A stretch of DNA of 64,000 bases from Fasciola hepatica (GCA_948099385.1 CANUEZ040000179.1:12232001-12296000); one strand, 5' to 3'; positions 11,851 to 24,759 are shown, numbered from the stretch's first letter. Numbers and translations are program-made. The notes: generated from the letters alone by a model not told the origin.

Positions 11851-12885
11851 TGGAGTATTAAACGAGGAAATATAATGTCAATAAACACGACGTTGTCAGC
11901 GGAAAAACTGTGAGCCGACTTTTCGTTTTCCGTGAGTAACGTTTCTCAAGGCAGTTTTACAATCAAAAAAGAAGTTAGCCAAGGTAACCGAAAAGTTGGC
12001 TCACAATTTCCCACCGAAAACGCCGTGGTATTGGCATTATATTTTCTCGTTTACAGTGTTCGTTTGTCAGGGCCATCTTCGCTGTCTCACCACCCATTTG
12101 TCCCACGACTTGAACTGCCGTTCCTCACTGTTACCAACCGTTGATCGTTATGGGTTATCCTTGTTTACCTGTCTCATATAATTGCCTACCCTTTTGTTCA
12201 TTGTTCGACTATGCTCTCTACCCTGCCTTCTAGCGCTTGCCACCGCTTTTGCCCAGTGGTTTGATCTTCCTTAAACGTATGTTGTGGCCAGACTGTCCGC
12301 AAATTGGCGTATACGTTCATTAGGGTCCGACTGCTATTCCTTTATGGTACACGTGGTTTACTGACTTTGCGTTCTCTGATTAGGGATTCGGAGTTCCTTT
12401 ACTACAAGTCACTCAACCACTTAACGAGAGTCCGGTACAATGTTCTTACCGGGGCGAGGCTATAAAAACAAACAGAATGTTCCACAATTTGATAGACCGT
12501 TTATAAAGATATCGTCGACAAATGAAGGTCCGTCGAACGAATATAGGTGACTGGCGTGGGCTACTGGTGATCTGTCCAAGATGAAGCAGATGGCAAGTCA
12601 ACGGAAGATGAGCCATAGAACATACATCACACAAACTAGTAACCATCAAAAGGAAGCCGCTGTTCGATGGTTAGCCAACGAATTCAGGTTGGAAGATAAA
12701 CAAGGGTCATCCGGTACCGACAGCATTGGGACAATGGTCCCAACTTTTAACCCTAACTGGAAGCATTTGGAGGGAGATTGCGGATGAATTGCTGTGTAAA
12801 CATAAATGTTACCTGAGACATCGAAAAGTCATTTGAACAAACTGCTATTGTTATTTCCACCTTTTTCCACTGAGCCGGTAGCATA
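11850..12885. other. Gene-free stretch
   Basis: No supported gene, RNA or mobile element. Open frames of 60-70 codons on both strands have no recognisable features. Confidence 0.45.
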
Positions 12886-12889
12886 TAGG

Positions 12890-13285
12890 CATATATACAT
12901 ACATACACATGTACATACGTACGTACATTCATACATACATCCATACTACATGCATACATACATACATACATACATACATGCATTCACACATAAACATATA
13001 CATACATACATACATACATACATGCATACATACATACATACATACATACATACATACATACATACATACATACATACACATGTACATACATATATACATA
13101 CACATGTATATACGTGCATACATGCATACATACATACATACATACATAGATACTTACATACATACATGCATTCACACATAAACATATACATACATACTCA
13201 CGTACATACATACATTCATGCATACACACACGCACATACACACATACATATGTACATACATACATATATACGCACATACATTTAA
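12890..13285. repeat. CATA/TACA tetranucleotide microsatellite, about 390 bp
   Basis: Almost continuous CATA units with interspersed CATG, CATT and CACA variants. Because the unit has no stop in several frames, long spurious open frames of Tyr, Ile, His and Thr (or Met, Tyr, Val and Cys) arise on both strands; these are not genes. A 33-base variant block beginning CATGCATTCACACA occurs at 12977 and again at 13165. The 188-base offset (47 units) points to a longer segmental duplication inside the array. Confidence 0.95.
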
Positions 13286-13289
13286 GTGT

Positions 13290-16085
13290 ACGTTGTCTAC
13301 GGGACGCAATGAGTCAGATCGCTTCGAGGTAATACAGCAAACACGCAATACCTCCGCATTATCGACCACCGAAACCAGGCACAAGACTGATTGGCACAAC
13401 AGACGAAATGGCATTTGATTAAAGTGGAGGTCGGAGAGTAGAACTCCGTTGTCATTCACATACTTTATAGGTACATCTCATGTTCAATTGACATAAATGT
13501 TTTTATTCTTGATCCTTCGTTCCAATAGCTCCACACTGTTCTTATCCGATTCACCAACAGATTTATTTATTCACTCGCTCATTCACTCACTCGCCCAAGT
13601 GCACTCTTCCCTTCACTCCCCTTATGACTGTCAGTATTAGGTCAGCATACAGTCAAGCAAAGAAAAACGAAGGCTGGTGGAATAAGCATGATCCGTCGGG
13701 TTTTGCTCATAGCCGTCAGTGGCAGCAAAATTCTGCTCCACACTCCATTGGCGATCGAGCAGATATTGTTTCATTTGGATCTTGTGTTCCTCTACGTACG
13801 ACAACAAGCAACAACACTAAATCTCCCATCGACGGAATAGATTGATCAGAAGACCTGTCCTGCAGAAAAGACACATGGTATTGGCAATATCTGAATTTCA
13901 GTGGTCTCAATCCAGCTGGATTAGAAATGTGACTCGTTAGAAGAAGACGCCATGAAGCACGTGAAATTTGCTGGGGAGAATGCATAAGCCCATATGAAGG
14001 AAGCTCTCAGGAGAATTATGCAAGCATGCGAATACTCAGTCGTCTTAGTTCACAAAAACTCCAAGTCAAAGGAGAATAAGCGGAAACCATTAGAAGTTCC
14101 CAAAATGCAAGCTATCTTGAAGTTACCCTTGAAAGGTGACGTCAGTCAAATTCAGCCCGTTAATTAGGGAATGTCTGGACTTTTATTCAGGCGTACCTGC
14201 CACACGGTCGAATAGGTACTTTTTTCAAAATCACTCGGACATCTAAACCACCGATGAGAGAATTGTGGCCCTACTCCGCGGAATCCAAATACAGGGTACC
14301 AATTTCAGTGTGGATGCTCAGTCATCTACAAACGTCAACGCAATTGCCTCTTCGCACTAGCGTCATTAAATACCATAACATATTCTGTAATGATTACGTA
14401 AAATGATGGTGGATAATTTTACCGCAATTGCATCACGAACAAAACCAACTAAATTCAGGTCATCGATAACGTCTGTGTAAGTCAAGACATTGCGTAAGTT
14501 TCAGAAACATCCTTCAAAATATTTCCTCTAGCATCCACATCAGACCACTCAACCACGTCATAGCGTTTGTCATTCGAAATCACAGCCTTGATCTTTGCAA
14601 GCGAAGTGACTGCACCATCAGCCTAACTAGTCATGGTGAATATCTGACCCACCTTATCTTCCCATTCCTCAGTAATGTGATATCTATTCGTCCGTAATTT
14701 AGCTTCCTTTAAACTACTTTTTATTGTTGTCATTATTATCACTATTATTGTTATTATTATTATTAATATTATGTAAATAATTATTGTGGTTGCAGTATGC
14801 ATCTGTAAAGATGCAGCGGGATGCTTTTGGGTAAATTGTGCAAACAGATTTTTCGGTTTGTTTATTCAGATATTTTCCCCGGGGGAAAAAACTGATTCCA
14901 AGACCAACAGCAATAACACACGCTCACAAATGTTCTTTTTTGCAACTCGTGTCGACTCATGAGAACATTAGTGGAAAGAAAGTCAATAAATCGATAGAGC
15001 GATTCATTTCTGTTAGAAATGCACATATAGTACCCAAATAATCAGGTGCAAGCCCATGTAACAAATGTTGGGACGAAGGTAAAGCACTGTCACTCAAAGC
15101 AAATAAGTGGAAGTGCTATGAGAAGAATGTGACTGGGAAAAAACAAAGTGCTGACCCCTAGATGGCCTGGTTGGATTTAAATCCTGGATCCTTTCTTGTA
15201 CAAAGGAGTGAAAGAGCTGGCAAGTAATTCCTCGCGTGGTAAAAGCATTAATAATCGTTACAAAAATTAAAACCCAACTAATTTAGCATTGGACTGACTG
15301 ACTGACTGATTGGTTGATTGATTGAGCCATCGATTATTTGTTGACTGGTGATTTGCTTTTTCGTGTTTGTTTAGTGAATGAATGTTGGTCAGAGTTGGGC
15401 TCATCCAGGAACACTAAGTAAGTGAATATTCTATTGTTCTTTTAAACCTTCTCCCGGGACCATTGGCAACTAATGACTCAGTATGACTCGACTTCCAATA
15501 GGTTATTTTACAGTGTTTTCGCAGAAATACACTAAACTTCAAATGGAATCATTTGGTAAAGTGTGATAACTTATCTTCTAAGGCACACTGAGAACAACTG
15601 AAGCACAGATAAAATCTAGTCAGCTGTAATAAAGTGGTATGTGACATTGGCTTTTAGGTCCGCAGTACCATGTTCGAGATTCAGCAGGGTAGGTACAATG
15701 TGATAAGAAACAGAATTACTCCATAACTCGGGTTATCCCACCACGACTGACCTATGGGGGTCTTCATTCCATTCCCTAGATCATTTATTCTGAACACGAT
15801 TGCTCGCTTGCCTTTTAAGCTGTTTGATGTCCTCGTATGATATGTCATACACGAAACACCTGCCTTGCAAAACAGTCAGACTCCAACTGGCCGTTACAGT
15901 AGTGTCATCCAGTCCAAAGTGGGAGGGTAATTAGGGGACCTCATCCGGCCGTTTGTTGGAGGAAGCTCGTTTTCAGGTCTCCGTAACTCGGAGCAACCTG
16001 GAATGCTGATGAGATCTACAAAATACGGAGACAATAGTCTCTGTGTTCCGGGATTAGATGACGGCACCAACTCTGGGGTCATGTT
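13290..16085. other. Gene-free stretch with ATT and GACT simple repeats
   Basis: No supported gene. An AT-rich ATT trinucleotide tract lies at about 14722-14772, and short GACT/GATT repeats at about 15294-15328. A box-B-like TGTTCGAGATTC near 15670 has no clear box A partner. The largest open frames are featureless. Confidence 0.45.
14722..14772. repeat. ATT trinucleotide repeat
   Basis: Imperfect ATT/GTT repeats (CATTATTATCACTATTATTG and following) form an AT-rich microsatellite with no coding content. Confidence 0.8.
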
Positions 16086-16087
16086 GT

Positions 16088-16089
<2 letters not shown>

Positions 16090-16125
<36 letters not shown>
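16090..16125. repeat. CA dinucleotide microsatellite
   Basis: About 18 uninterrupted CA units. On the minus strand it adds a Val-Cys run to an otherwise unsupported open frame spanning 15894-16262. Confidence 0.95.
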
Positions 16126-16128
<3 letters not shown>

Positions 16129-16129
16129 C

Positions 16130-17740
16130 AGCAGCACCGGAAAGAATTCTCCTGCTGTAACCTGCTCATTTCGGCTATTATTAGGTCACGAGCCTGCAGG
16201 CATAGCATTTGTTCTCGTGCAAACCTTTCTTCCTGTGTTGGCTCGATGGTTCTGATGAACATGTTGATCTGGAGCTCTTAATTCGGACCATCCTTCTGTT
16301 TGCACGGGGGCCCCACTGCGATTCTCTTGTTCGTGGGTAGGATTCGTTTTTTTATGCCGTAGACAGTGGCTCCTGGTTGATTGGACCAATCGACGAAACA
16401 ACTGCCTCTTTTGTTACAACTGAGGTTTCCGCCAGAACTGGATCTCCATACTGATTCCATTCACGTAGACTAGGACTACTATCTCGCCGAGATGCATAGT
16501 TTCTTCCAGCTGCGCGCAAGTAATTTGTTCTGTTTGCCATGTGTTTTATCGATGTACGGCCGACTGTAATAAACACAGTGTCATGGAATCACGTGACAGC
16601 TGATTCCCAGATGAAAGCTATGGGCCGGAGGATGCCCAGTGAGTACAAAAAAGACATCGAATCAGTGCTTCTACTAGCAACTATTATCTGAGATAATCAT
16701 ATGTATCTGACCAGAGCGTTACTGATCGTGTGTTCCCGTCAGATTCATCGTTCATACAGTCACAAACTTCCTACAATTCTAACTTACAAAGTTCAACTTT
16801 TCTGGCTTAGGATGAAATGCAATCAAGACAGCCACATGTACGTCAGCAAACGTGCCTCCAGTTTACTTCCAAAAAAATCGGTGGTTCCACATCCGAGCAG
16901 CGGAATCTGTTCAGATGTTGTTTGAGCAAGCAAGCAATCAACCTCGGTTACAACTATTCGTATCAGGATACATTTTACTCTTAGTCCAAGAAAGCTCTAT
17001 TGATGAGAACAAAATCCGTCAGTCAGCACTGTCCGACCCAAAACTTGACCAGAATCAACACCGTGCTTTTGTAATGCGGGTGTCTGCGTATTTCAGAAAG
17101 ATCGAAAGATAGGTCGTCCCGAGACGTGGATGGTACACGTGCACAGGCGAATCATTATGCGTGAGACTGGTCAAACCTAACCAAACAAACAACCTACAAT
17201 TTATTAGCGGCACGGGAATTTTGGAAGTTTCCGCATCCAAAAGTTCAAGCCACGAACAGGAACAAAACTGGCGGCCTTCCGCTCTACTGGCTGGGCTGTC
17301 ACGGCTCGTGGTGTGGACTTTGTGGTTCGCAAGTGCATTTTCTAGTGTTTACATGATTTCGAATTAACGCCATCTATGCATTTTATCTTGAATTATCTAG
17401 AACTGCGTTCAGTAAGGCGGTTGGTGCAAAGAAAGCCAACGGGGAATGGACATAACAACAGATTGAGTAGACTTGCATCTTTAAGTTAAACATAAAACTA
17501 ATCAGATCCTAACGGGCATGGCGAAGAAGACCCACACTATGGGTACCATCGGATAAGCACTCCATACGATGAGAATATCTTTATTCAGAACGGAAACCTG
17601 AGACGGAGAGTCAACCAATGATGCAGAACAACAGAGAAACTTCAGGAAAGTTGGTGGTGGAGAAGAAAACAGTGTTTGTTTCCATGCTATCCAAATGTGA
17701 CACAATGACAGAGGTCGTGCACAGAATATTGCCATGCATT
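16130..17740. other. Gene-free stretch upstream of a PLE fragment
   Basis: No supported gene. I looked for the reverse transcriptase part of the PLE whose nuclease starts near 17764 and did not find its conserved motifs here, so that element is probably 5' truncated. Open frames at 16701-17112 and 17161-17367 show no known domain. Confidence 0.4.
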
Positions 17741-17763
17741 GCAAATAAGGTGTTATACAATAC

Positions 17764-18192
17764 TTGACTACTTGTTGCATTCACAAATATGGGCCAGCGG
17801 TGTGTTTACATTTAAAAGACAAAACGCCTTATTCTGCAGCTTCCTTCGCTTGTTACTGTGGAACAACATGGATCAGCCACACAACCAGACGCCTGTTTGA
17901 AAAAATCTGTGGACAACACTCAGCGTGGTCGAGTACTGAGGCAATTACCAGCGTAGTCGGTACGCGCTTAGCTGAGACTAATCACACAGTGAACGGGACT
18001 AAAGCTTCCCATCACCTGTGTGAGGTCCAGGATGGGCTGTCCAGACCGGTGAGAAGTCGCATCTTGGCCACAGCGGAAGCGGTTAGAATTCGCTTCCACA
18101 ACGTCATTTTTGTATTCAGAAGCAACAAGTGCACCCATTCCGTCCACACTGACCCACTCCCGCTCAGTAGCGGAGGGATCGATTGCGGATAG
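17764..18192 (+). pseudogene. Penelope-like element fragment, GIY-YIG endonuclease end (copy A)
   Basis: An open frame of 142 codons carries the C-terminal GIY-YIG region of a Penelope-like retroelement. It has the linker-like LHLKDKTP, then YCGTTWISHTTRRL, which matches the family pattern C-G-[AT]-[ST]-Y-[IV]-G-R-T-x-R-x-L, then the downstream block ETNHTVNG...VRSRILATAEAVRIR, matching the conserved tail around the catalytic glutamate. The YIG tyrosine and glycine are replaced (W-I-S), so the nuclease is likely dead. It is homologous at DNA level to the minus-strand fragment at 62400-62745. No reverse transcriptase was found upstream. In intact elements the enzyme nicks target DNA for target-primed insertion. 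Confidence 0.75.
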
Positions 18193-18689
18193 TAGAGCAG
18201 TATGCTGCCGGGCGCATCCCCAGACCGCGGATAAGGGACCGGCCGCATCCGCATTTAACAGTGAATAAGATGTATTCACCAAATAAGAGGCCATGGACAA
18301 TCAGCGACAGTGCTCAAGGATTTTGTGGAGTTTTCGCTCGGCTAGACATTTCTACCCTAAAATGCCACAAATCGGCTGACAGCATTGTGAATTAACGAGT
18401 GTGGTTCGCCACTAAATAAAAACACAACCCCTTGTCGTGTCCTGCTTACGCTATAAGGTTCCCAGAAGAGGCGAATGAAACATGAGATTGACCACCGGAG
18501 CATCGGAACCAAAGGTGCTGCAGTGCAGGACGTGTTTGACTGCGCGAAGGCTAGAGGTAGAACCTGGAATAAAAATGCTCAATCGGGACTGGGCGACAAA
18601 GTAGTACAACAGCCCCTAACGCAAAGATTCAACCAGTGCACTGAGGAACTGTTCCCTTACGCACGCATGTGAAAGCTTTCTCACACATC

Positions 18690-19800
18690 AAACAACTCGT
18701 TTTACCATTCCCTCGCCTTTTTTCCGTATTCTCTCTATTCACCGCTCCCAACCGGAAGTTCTGTTGACCGTGCCAGCTGTAGTGCCGATAGTGAAAATCC
18801 TGACCATGTTCTATTTCGTTCTCCCACTACAAGCTTCCTAATCTCGCCAAACCTGCTACTGCCGGCTGATGTACTGCTCCATCCTCGTTGTCCATTCAGA
18901 TTAGTCACGTTCAACGCATAGGATAGCTGGTAGGTCTAGTTCGTACTCTTCAGTCCCTTGCCATCGTTGTGTGTTGCATCCGAATGACTCGCTTGGCAAA
19001 TGAGGTGTCTTTATACGGTATGCACTTTGAGCTTTACAAGCGCAACCTTCTTTTCCTAAACTTGCAGGAACTTGCGCCTGGGCTCACCCTTTGTGGTGAT
19101 CAGCTGGATGTAGTCGATAACCCTGAGCACCTCAAGAGCTTAATTACAGCTGCAGGTGGTGTTGAGGAGGAGATCAGTTCACGAACAGCGAGAGCTAAAT
19201 TGGCTTTCATTAATCTGTGACACCTGTGGCGTCAAAGCAACATCCGAATCTCCTTAAAGAGACGGAAATATACCACCGTGGTTTGCAATGTTTTGCTTTA
19301 TGGTCGCGAGACCTGTCTACCTCGAGTTGTGAACGCTTGGTGGCTATCCATGTTTGACCACTAGTGTCTCCGGAGCACCGCTGATGTGTGGTAAGAACAT
19401 TGCACGAGTAATGACGAGGCGCGTCATCGTTTGATGGACGCATACAATTGCTCTCGGACTGAAATGACCGCTCGACAGCATCTCTGGTAACTAGGACATA
19501 CTCTGCTTATGCCTGCCCGTCGTCAACATTTCCGTGCTCTATTCGCACGTGCTGGGCAAGGCTGGGAGAAGTAACACGGCGGTCAGGCCATGACTTGGAG
19601 TAGAGGTGTGACAAAGCTAGCATCAGCATTGGCATCGGTTGGTGCTTCCCCATCTTCCTGGCAAGGGTTTAGGGTGTGAGCATTGTCACTGGTTGGAGAT
19701 GTCGAGGTACACGACTCGGAGTAGAAGTCAGTGGCACAAATGCTGTACGATCTATCTGGCAAGCGCTCGTGTCCCACAAATGTATAAATGTTAATTAGAC
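18690..19800 (+). pseudogene. RTE-like non-LTR retrotransposon, internally deleted copy
   Basis: The 5' part encodes LPADVLLHPRCPFRLVTFN and LVGLVRTLQSLAIVVCCI, the start of an apurinic-type endonuclease domain. At about 18990-18996 this jumps directly to LANEVSLYGMHF, a segment that normally follows the YADD box of the reverse transcriptase. The frame continues through LTLCGDQLDVVDN, GGVEEEISSRTARAKLAF, VLLYGRETC, FRALFARAGQGWEK and MTWSRGVTKLASALASVGAS, with five in-frame stops between 19218 and 19574. Most of the endonuclease and the whole catalytic reverse transcriptase core are missing, so the copy cannot move by itself. It is a different subfamily from the copy at 28700-31972. A 3' non-coding tail may run to about 20000. 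Confidence 0.8.
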
Positions 19801-21914
19801 AAACAAATTGACAAAGAAGACAACAAAATGCGAAGCAAAAAAGTCACGGCGTCTTAATTCCCCTAATTATCTCTTTTATTGCGTTCTACCCCTCCCGTAC
19901 CCTATTTTGTAATTGCTGTTGTTGTCTTGGTATCATGCTTAATATTATGTCCGTGTATTGTATCTATGCATATTTATTGAAAAAAATATAAATATTGACC
20001 CACTCACTACCTAAAGGCAAGTCGTAGGTCGTTCGGTAAATATATGATAATTCGCTTCCTATTCAATTGATGGATAAATCTGGGCCGCAGTAGGTGTGAA
20101 CAATTTTCTCTATTAACCTCTTCCTTGACTGTACCCCTTATGTGCCCCGTCATCTTCAGTGTGCTCTATTGGCACGATTGGAAATCACGGAAAACGAATT
20201 TGTTAGCCAAAGTACTTTTTCAAATTATGTTCTATTTTTTTAACTCCATAGCTCAGTAACATATTCCAGGCACTCAGTGAACAATATCACTTTTAGTTCT
20301 TCCCACTAGCTCTAGTAAGAAGACCGTTCCATCTTCGAATCACCTCGTTTTGTTAACACAAAGTAGTTTACATAAGGTCGCTGGTGATCACAATTAAATC
20401 ATTTTAGGAAACTAGCTCAGAACGCTCTTGCAACTTGGTCTTCTGACTGGTGTTCTTAGTCGCAATCCAAACTGGTTGATTTCATTCCGTTCGGGTAAAA
20501 CAACTGTTGACGACTGATTAGTTGATTTCGTTCAGTTTTGTCGCACACTGATTGAGCCATCGATCCGTTTCTCTGGTTCCAACTCTGCCAGCGGAATCGG
20601 ACAGGCGATGACTTGCGGTCTGTTTACAGAACAATGCCATCTATCAACGACGTCAGTTAGTATACTCCTAACACCAAACGGTCAGGGAGGAACAGTTTAA
20701 GATAACTTGAAGTCTCGCACGTTATCAAAATCCGTCTCAGGCCTTCCCTCGAGTTATTAATTTCGGAAACAGATGAATCCCACTGCTTGATACTGTCAGC
20801 CGAGATGAAATCCAAATTATCTTGCTAGGAAGCTCAGACCCGTTCGCATATGGACGGGACGTAACAACCGATTAGCGTATCGCACTGGCGCGTCACGGCA
20901 TCTTGATCCTGGTGATCCACATAGGCACGAACACGATTTACTTTATTGCAAGTCCAATCGAAATCGGTCCGCGAAACAAAATGCCGATTGGACAAAGGCT
21001 GACAAATCTTTGAAGTCTTGGTTCATGCTGTATTTATAATAACAATTCATTAATAGGAAGCATTATAAAAGGCCTCTTTGAGAGTACTCCGTGTGAGGCT
21101 AGCAGTATATAATCTTTAAAAATGCAACGTAGGACCATTTCAGTAGAACCGTAAACTAGCGCACAGTGGTGAGGCAACCACGGTTCGTATTAAACGAAGC
21201 AAACCGAAAGTTCAACGATGATCTACCTCGATCAGCGTTTCGTTGTGAGTGGCTCCATAAAACATGCATAAAGATGGGGGGTTTTGATTGCAGAGGTCAG
21301 CCACGAAGGAGCCTTAGTCACAAATGATGTCCAAAAAAGAACCTGTCATTAGGGTGCTTCAGCAGCCCCAACCCTTAGGCCAAACTGATCCTCCGTAGGC
21401 TCAGGCCTTCTATCAAGTTCCGTAATGTCCCCAATCTTCCCAACTATATGAGAAACAAATTGTGCTTGACTCACAATAGGATCATGAATTCACGTTCAAA
21501 CTTTAAGGTCTCTGTTGCACTTGGGGCATTTTTGATAAGAATGTTTGATAAGAACGTGCCTTCTGGTACTTAAGGTGATTAATACATATCTGCAATCCAC
21601 CGGATCAGCTTTATTCGTTCGTCTTTTCCGTCTAACTCTTAAAATCACGGTAAACTGTCGGTAGAAAGGAGCCTCAAGGATACGGTATACGGAAGAAAAA
21701 AGGGTTTTTGACTTCATCGGCTCGTGGGAAGTGAGAGTTTATTTCATATTAGGAAAACCGGAAGCCCGAACTGGTACGCGGACATAAAATGAAACGGAGT
21801 ATAGATTATCCCATCCTAAAGGGTGCTCGTAGAGAACATTCTCACAAACTGAAAGGCCGATTTCGAATTTTTCCAGCTGGTTAACAACGTGTAAACCAGT
21901 TGTACGGAGTGAAC

Positions 21915-21990
21915 CAATCATCAGGGACTGGAATTCCTTGCAGCTTTCAAAAGTGGAACGTGTGTTTAACCACTCGGCCACTTTCCCTCT
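21915..21990 (-). repeat. tRNA Leu/Ser-like SINE head (tentative)
   Basis: The minus strand carries GTGGCCGAGTGGTTAA, the canonical D-arm/box A of leucine or serine tRNAs. About 60 bases further is GGTTCACTCC, close to box B. No intact cloverleaf can be drawn, so a decayed tRNA-derived SINE head is more likely than a functional tRNA. The box B call is weak. Confidence 0.35.
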
Positions 21991-22400
21991 TCCTCTTGCT
22001 TTTATCTACGAATTCAGTCCTGCCAATTGTTTGGCTGTCACTTTTACCAAGACATGGAGAATGGTTGTCAGATTCCCTACCTGTCATGTCGAGAATGAGA
22101 AAAGGAAAAAGTGAATCTGTGCAGACACTCTTCACCGCGCGGCATTCTGACATTTAATTTGGTTAAAGGATACAGTAGCCATGTTCTAAGTATCGGAATG
22201 AGGGGCGGTCACACATTCGAGGGGATAGGGACGCCCAAATCCTCGGGACAAGAAGACGTACGAGATGGAGTGATTTCGCGGCTGAGTTCACTTGCATAGG
22301 AATTAAAACTTGTCCTTCGATGTGACAGGATCATCTTTAGGGCGGTATTTTACTTCGGTTTACATGTCCACCTATGCACGCACACGTACGCACATACATT

Positions 22401-22403
<3 letters not shown>

Positions 22404-22438
<35 letters not shown>
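22404..22438. repeat. CA dinucleotide microsatellite
   Basis: Roughly 17 uninterrupted CA units, preceded by CACAC/CATA-type variants from about 22380. Confidence 0.95.
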
Positions 22439-22442
<4 letters not shown>

Positions 22443-24660
22443 CACACATATCTCGACCTGCAAAATGGTGAATTTTCGTCCAGCTTTGTACTGGAACCTG
22501 ACACATAAATTGTCATAAAGTGCACCGTAGATTCTAAAGACCTATATCATCTATGCTAAGCAAAGATGATTTCTTTTGGTTCCCCGAATGCAAAATAAAG
22601 CATGATGTTTGGCGAGGGTGTGGGGAGTGCCATTCCTTGTGTGCCGTGGCGTGCGTGCGGGCCTGCTTCCCTTTTCTGCATGTTTCTTCACGAACCGGAT
22701 AACGTTTCTTTGCTTTTTTGTGAGTATATCGCTGACACTCAGATCTTCCGCTGTGCAACCGAAGCTTCTGATCTCATCCTCCTAGTGGGCCTAATGACGA
22801 CCCGTCTTCTATGCCTCTGTTTCGGCTTCACCAGTCAACTTGAAATGGCGGAGAAGCTTCTTTTTACGTAAGGTCAACAAACTGACCAGTCGATCACTCA
22901 AACAACAAAGGAACTGCGGCAACAACCGAAGCAGGCACGCACACATACATACCCGTTCCGCTCGAAAACCTAGCCGTGTTACCAGCCTCCCGCTCACCCG
23001 CCATACTCCACCGGCTGGTCACAGCACTAGGGTTGACTTTGAAGCTCGGATAATCGCTGGGCTTGGATACACACTCTCGATGCATGTGTTTAGGGTGTGC
23101 GGGCGTGCAAAGCTATATGATTAACGATCGAATCGGATGGTTTCAACCTAGTAGGAGGTCCCTATCGAGCTCTCTGTGTACTTGCATGAAATGCACCAAC
23201 ACAGACACACGCTGCACGAAGTAGTGCCAACTAGCAACGATGCTTATCGCTTAAAACAATTTTGGGCGCCGCAAAAACAGCAATACCGTTACCAAGTCCA
23301 TTCTCTTGTGTGCGTGGTGCGATGAGCGGTATGATCTTTTGTGGTTCGGTGCGATCCAAGCAAAAGATGTACGGATTTAAGGGAGGGAGAGTGGAAGACT
23401 TGCGGGAGCGAGCAAGCGACGGTTGTATAACTATCTCAAAACTTATTGCAGCTAATGTTTTTGACTGTGAAAAAGGAGGTTTCCAGAGTTTAACTTACCG
23501 AGAAAGAAGGAGAAGAAGACAGGGTCCGTTTGAATAAATTGCTTAGCTTCTACCCAAGTGCACAAACAGTCTACCGCGAGAACTCGGAGCACCGTGGTTC
23601 CAATCGAGCAATAAACATAACGGACTTCGGGAGCGAAAAGCACTTTACCGATTCGAGAAACACGTTTGTTCAATCACTGAAAAAATGCTTCTATCGAGGT
23701 TTAAAAACACAAAGTCTGTTGTTTGTTTCACACCAGAATCGGATCCATTTCCGGGGCAACCAGAACCAGGAACCCCACCGTGGTTACGCTGCATATTGTT
23801 CCTCTCGCATAATCGAATTACTTTGTCAAAGATAATTCATGTCATGTTGTGAGCTTCAGATAAATCTTACAAGCGTGATCTGCGAGAACTTTCGGGAAGA
23901 ATTCCTCTCTACCGTTCCTGAAACCTCAGTGCTCGTCACGGTTGGTGGTCTGAGTTGCTATAAGGCACAAACGAACTTGAAAGTAGAGTACCTTAAAGGG
24001 TACACTGATGAGGACGAACCAAATCGTACCCACATGAGACACGTTTCCGGAGTAGTGAAGCATGTATTCCAGTAGAAGAACGATTGTGTTTCGGGTTTGC
24101 ATTGCTTCCGATCGTATGACAAATCGCATAGTCGTGGAAGCACCTATTCACTTGTTAGATAGTCTTTAGAGTTGTTCACTCAGGTGGCATTCTGAAGGTG
24201 TGTGCGTGTTATGTTCGTACTTGAAAATAAGTTTGGTAATTAGCCTCAGTGGTGTTATTTATTGTTCAGTCTAACGTAGAGTATAAATCCTCGCACCAAT
24301 GGACTGGAAAAGTTAGTTTTTCACAATGAACGGAATGCTTATTTCACGATGTGTTCTCAACTAACTTTCCTTAAAATCTGACCCATACAATCACCGATAC
24401 GTTAGGACTTACGGAATCAATTCGTTTCGTATAAAAACAAAAACTTGTTTGCATATTAAATTCCGATTCTTTCGACGATGGTTTCCCTAGACGCGTTCGT
24501 CCGTTTGCTATTTTCCTATCCACCGTACGGAGGAGGTGTCTAGGCTCTACTTTCGAAATATCCGGGGTATAGTGTTTGTCACACGATTATGAACACAATA
24601 AAAAACAGCACTAGTTTAATCGAATTTCATGTGCGCTTATATATCATACAGCGAGAAAAA

Positions 24661-24755
24661 ATATTACGGTGAAATGGGTTGGGTTGAATGCTCTTACAAC
24701 TCTACCAGGACACTCTGTAAGAGCTTTCATTCAACCTCGTTCTACCGTAGTAATT
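24661..24755. repeat. Imperfect inverted repeat forming a long hairpin
   Basis: The arms 24661-24698 and 24716-24755 share, in inverted sense, the blocks ACGGT, GGTTGAATG and CTCTTACA, separated by small internal loops and a four-base bulge. The loop is about 17 bases. The transcript of either strand would form a stem-loop of about 90 nt with at least 22 pairs. This could be a miRNA precursor or a short foldback element. Nothing else in the window repeats it. Confidence 0.55.
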
Positions 24756-24759
24756 TTAT

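Larger units (their letters stand above)
20000..24640. other. Gene-free stretch with a CA microsatellite and a tRNA-like trace
   Basis: No supported gene. It contains a CA microsatellite at 22404-22438 and, on the minus strand near 21920-21990, a sequence opening with TGGCCGAGTGGTTAA, which matches a tRNA Leu/Ser box A. Open frames have no recognisable domain. Confidence 0.4.

Noticed and set aside
12806..13285. Long open frames (up to 159 codons) on both strands
   Set aside because: They are direct translations of the CATA microsatellite in several frames, not genes.
15894..16262. 122-codon minus-strand frame ending in a CUB-like SPNYPP string
   Set aside because: Half of it is the translated CA microsatellite; SPNYPP stands next to the stop without the rest of a CUB domain or splice sites, so it is probably coincidence.
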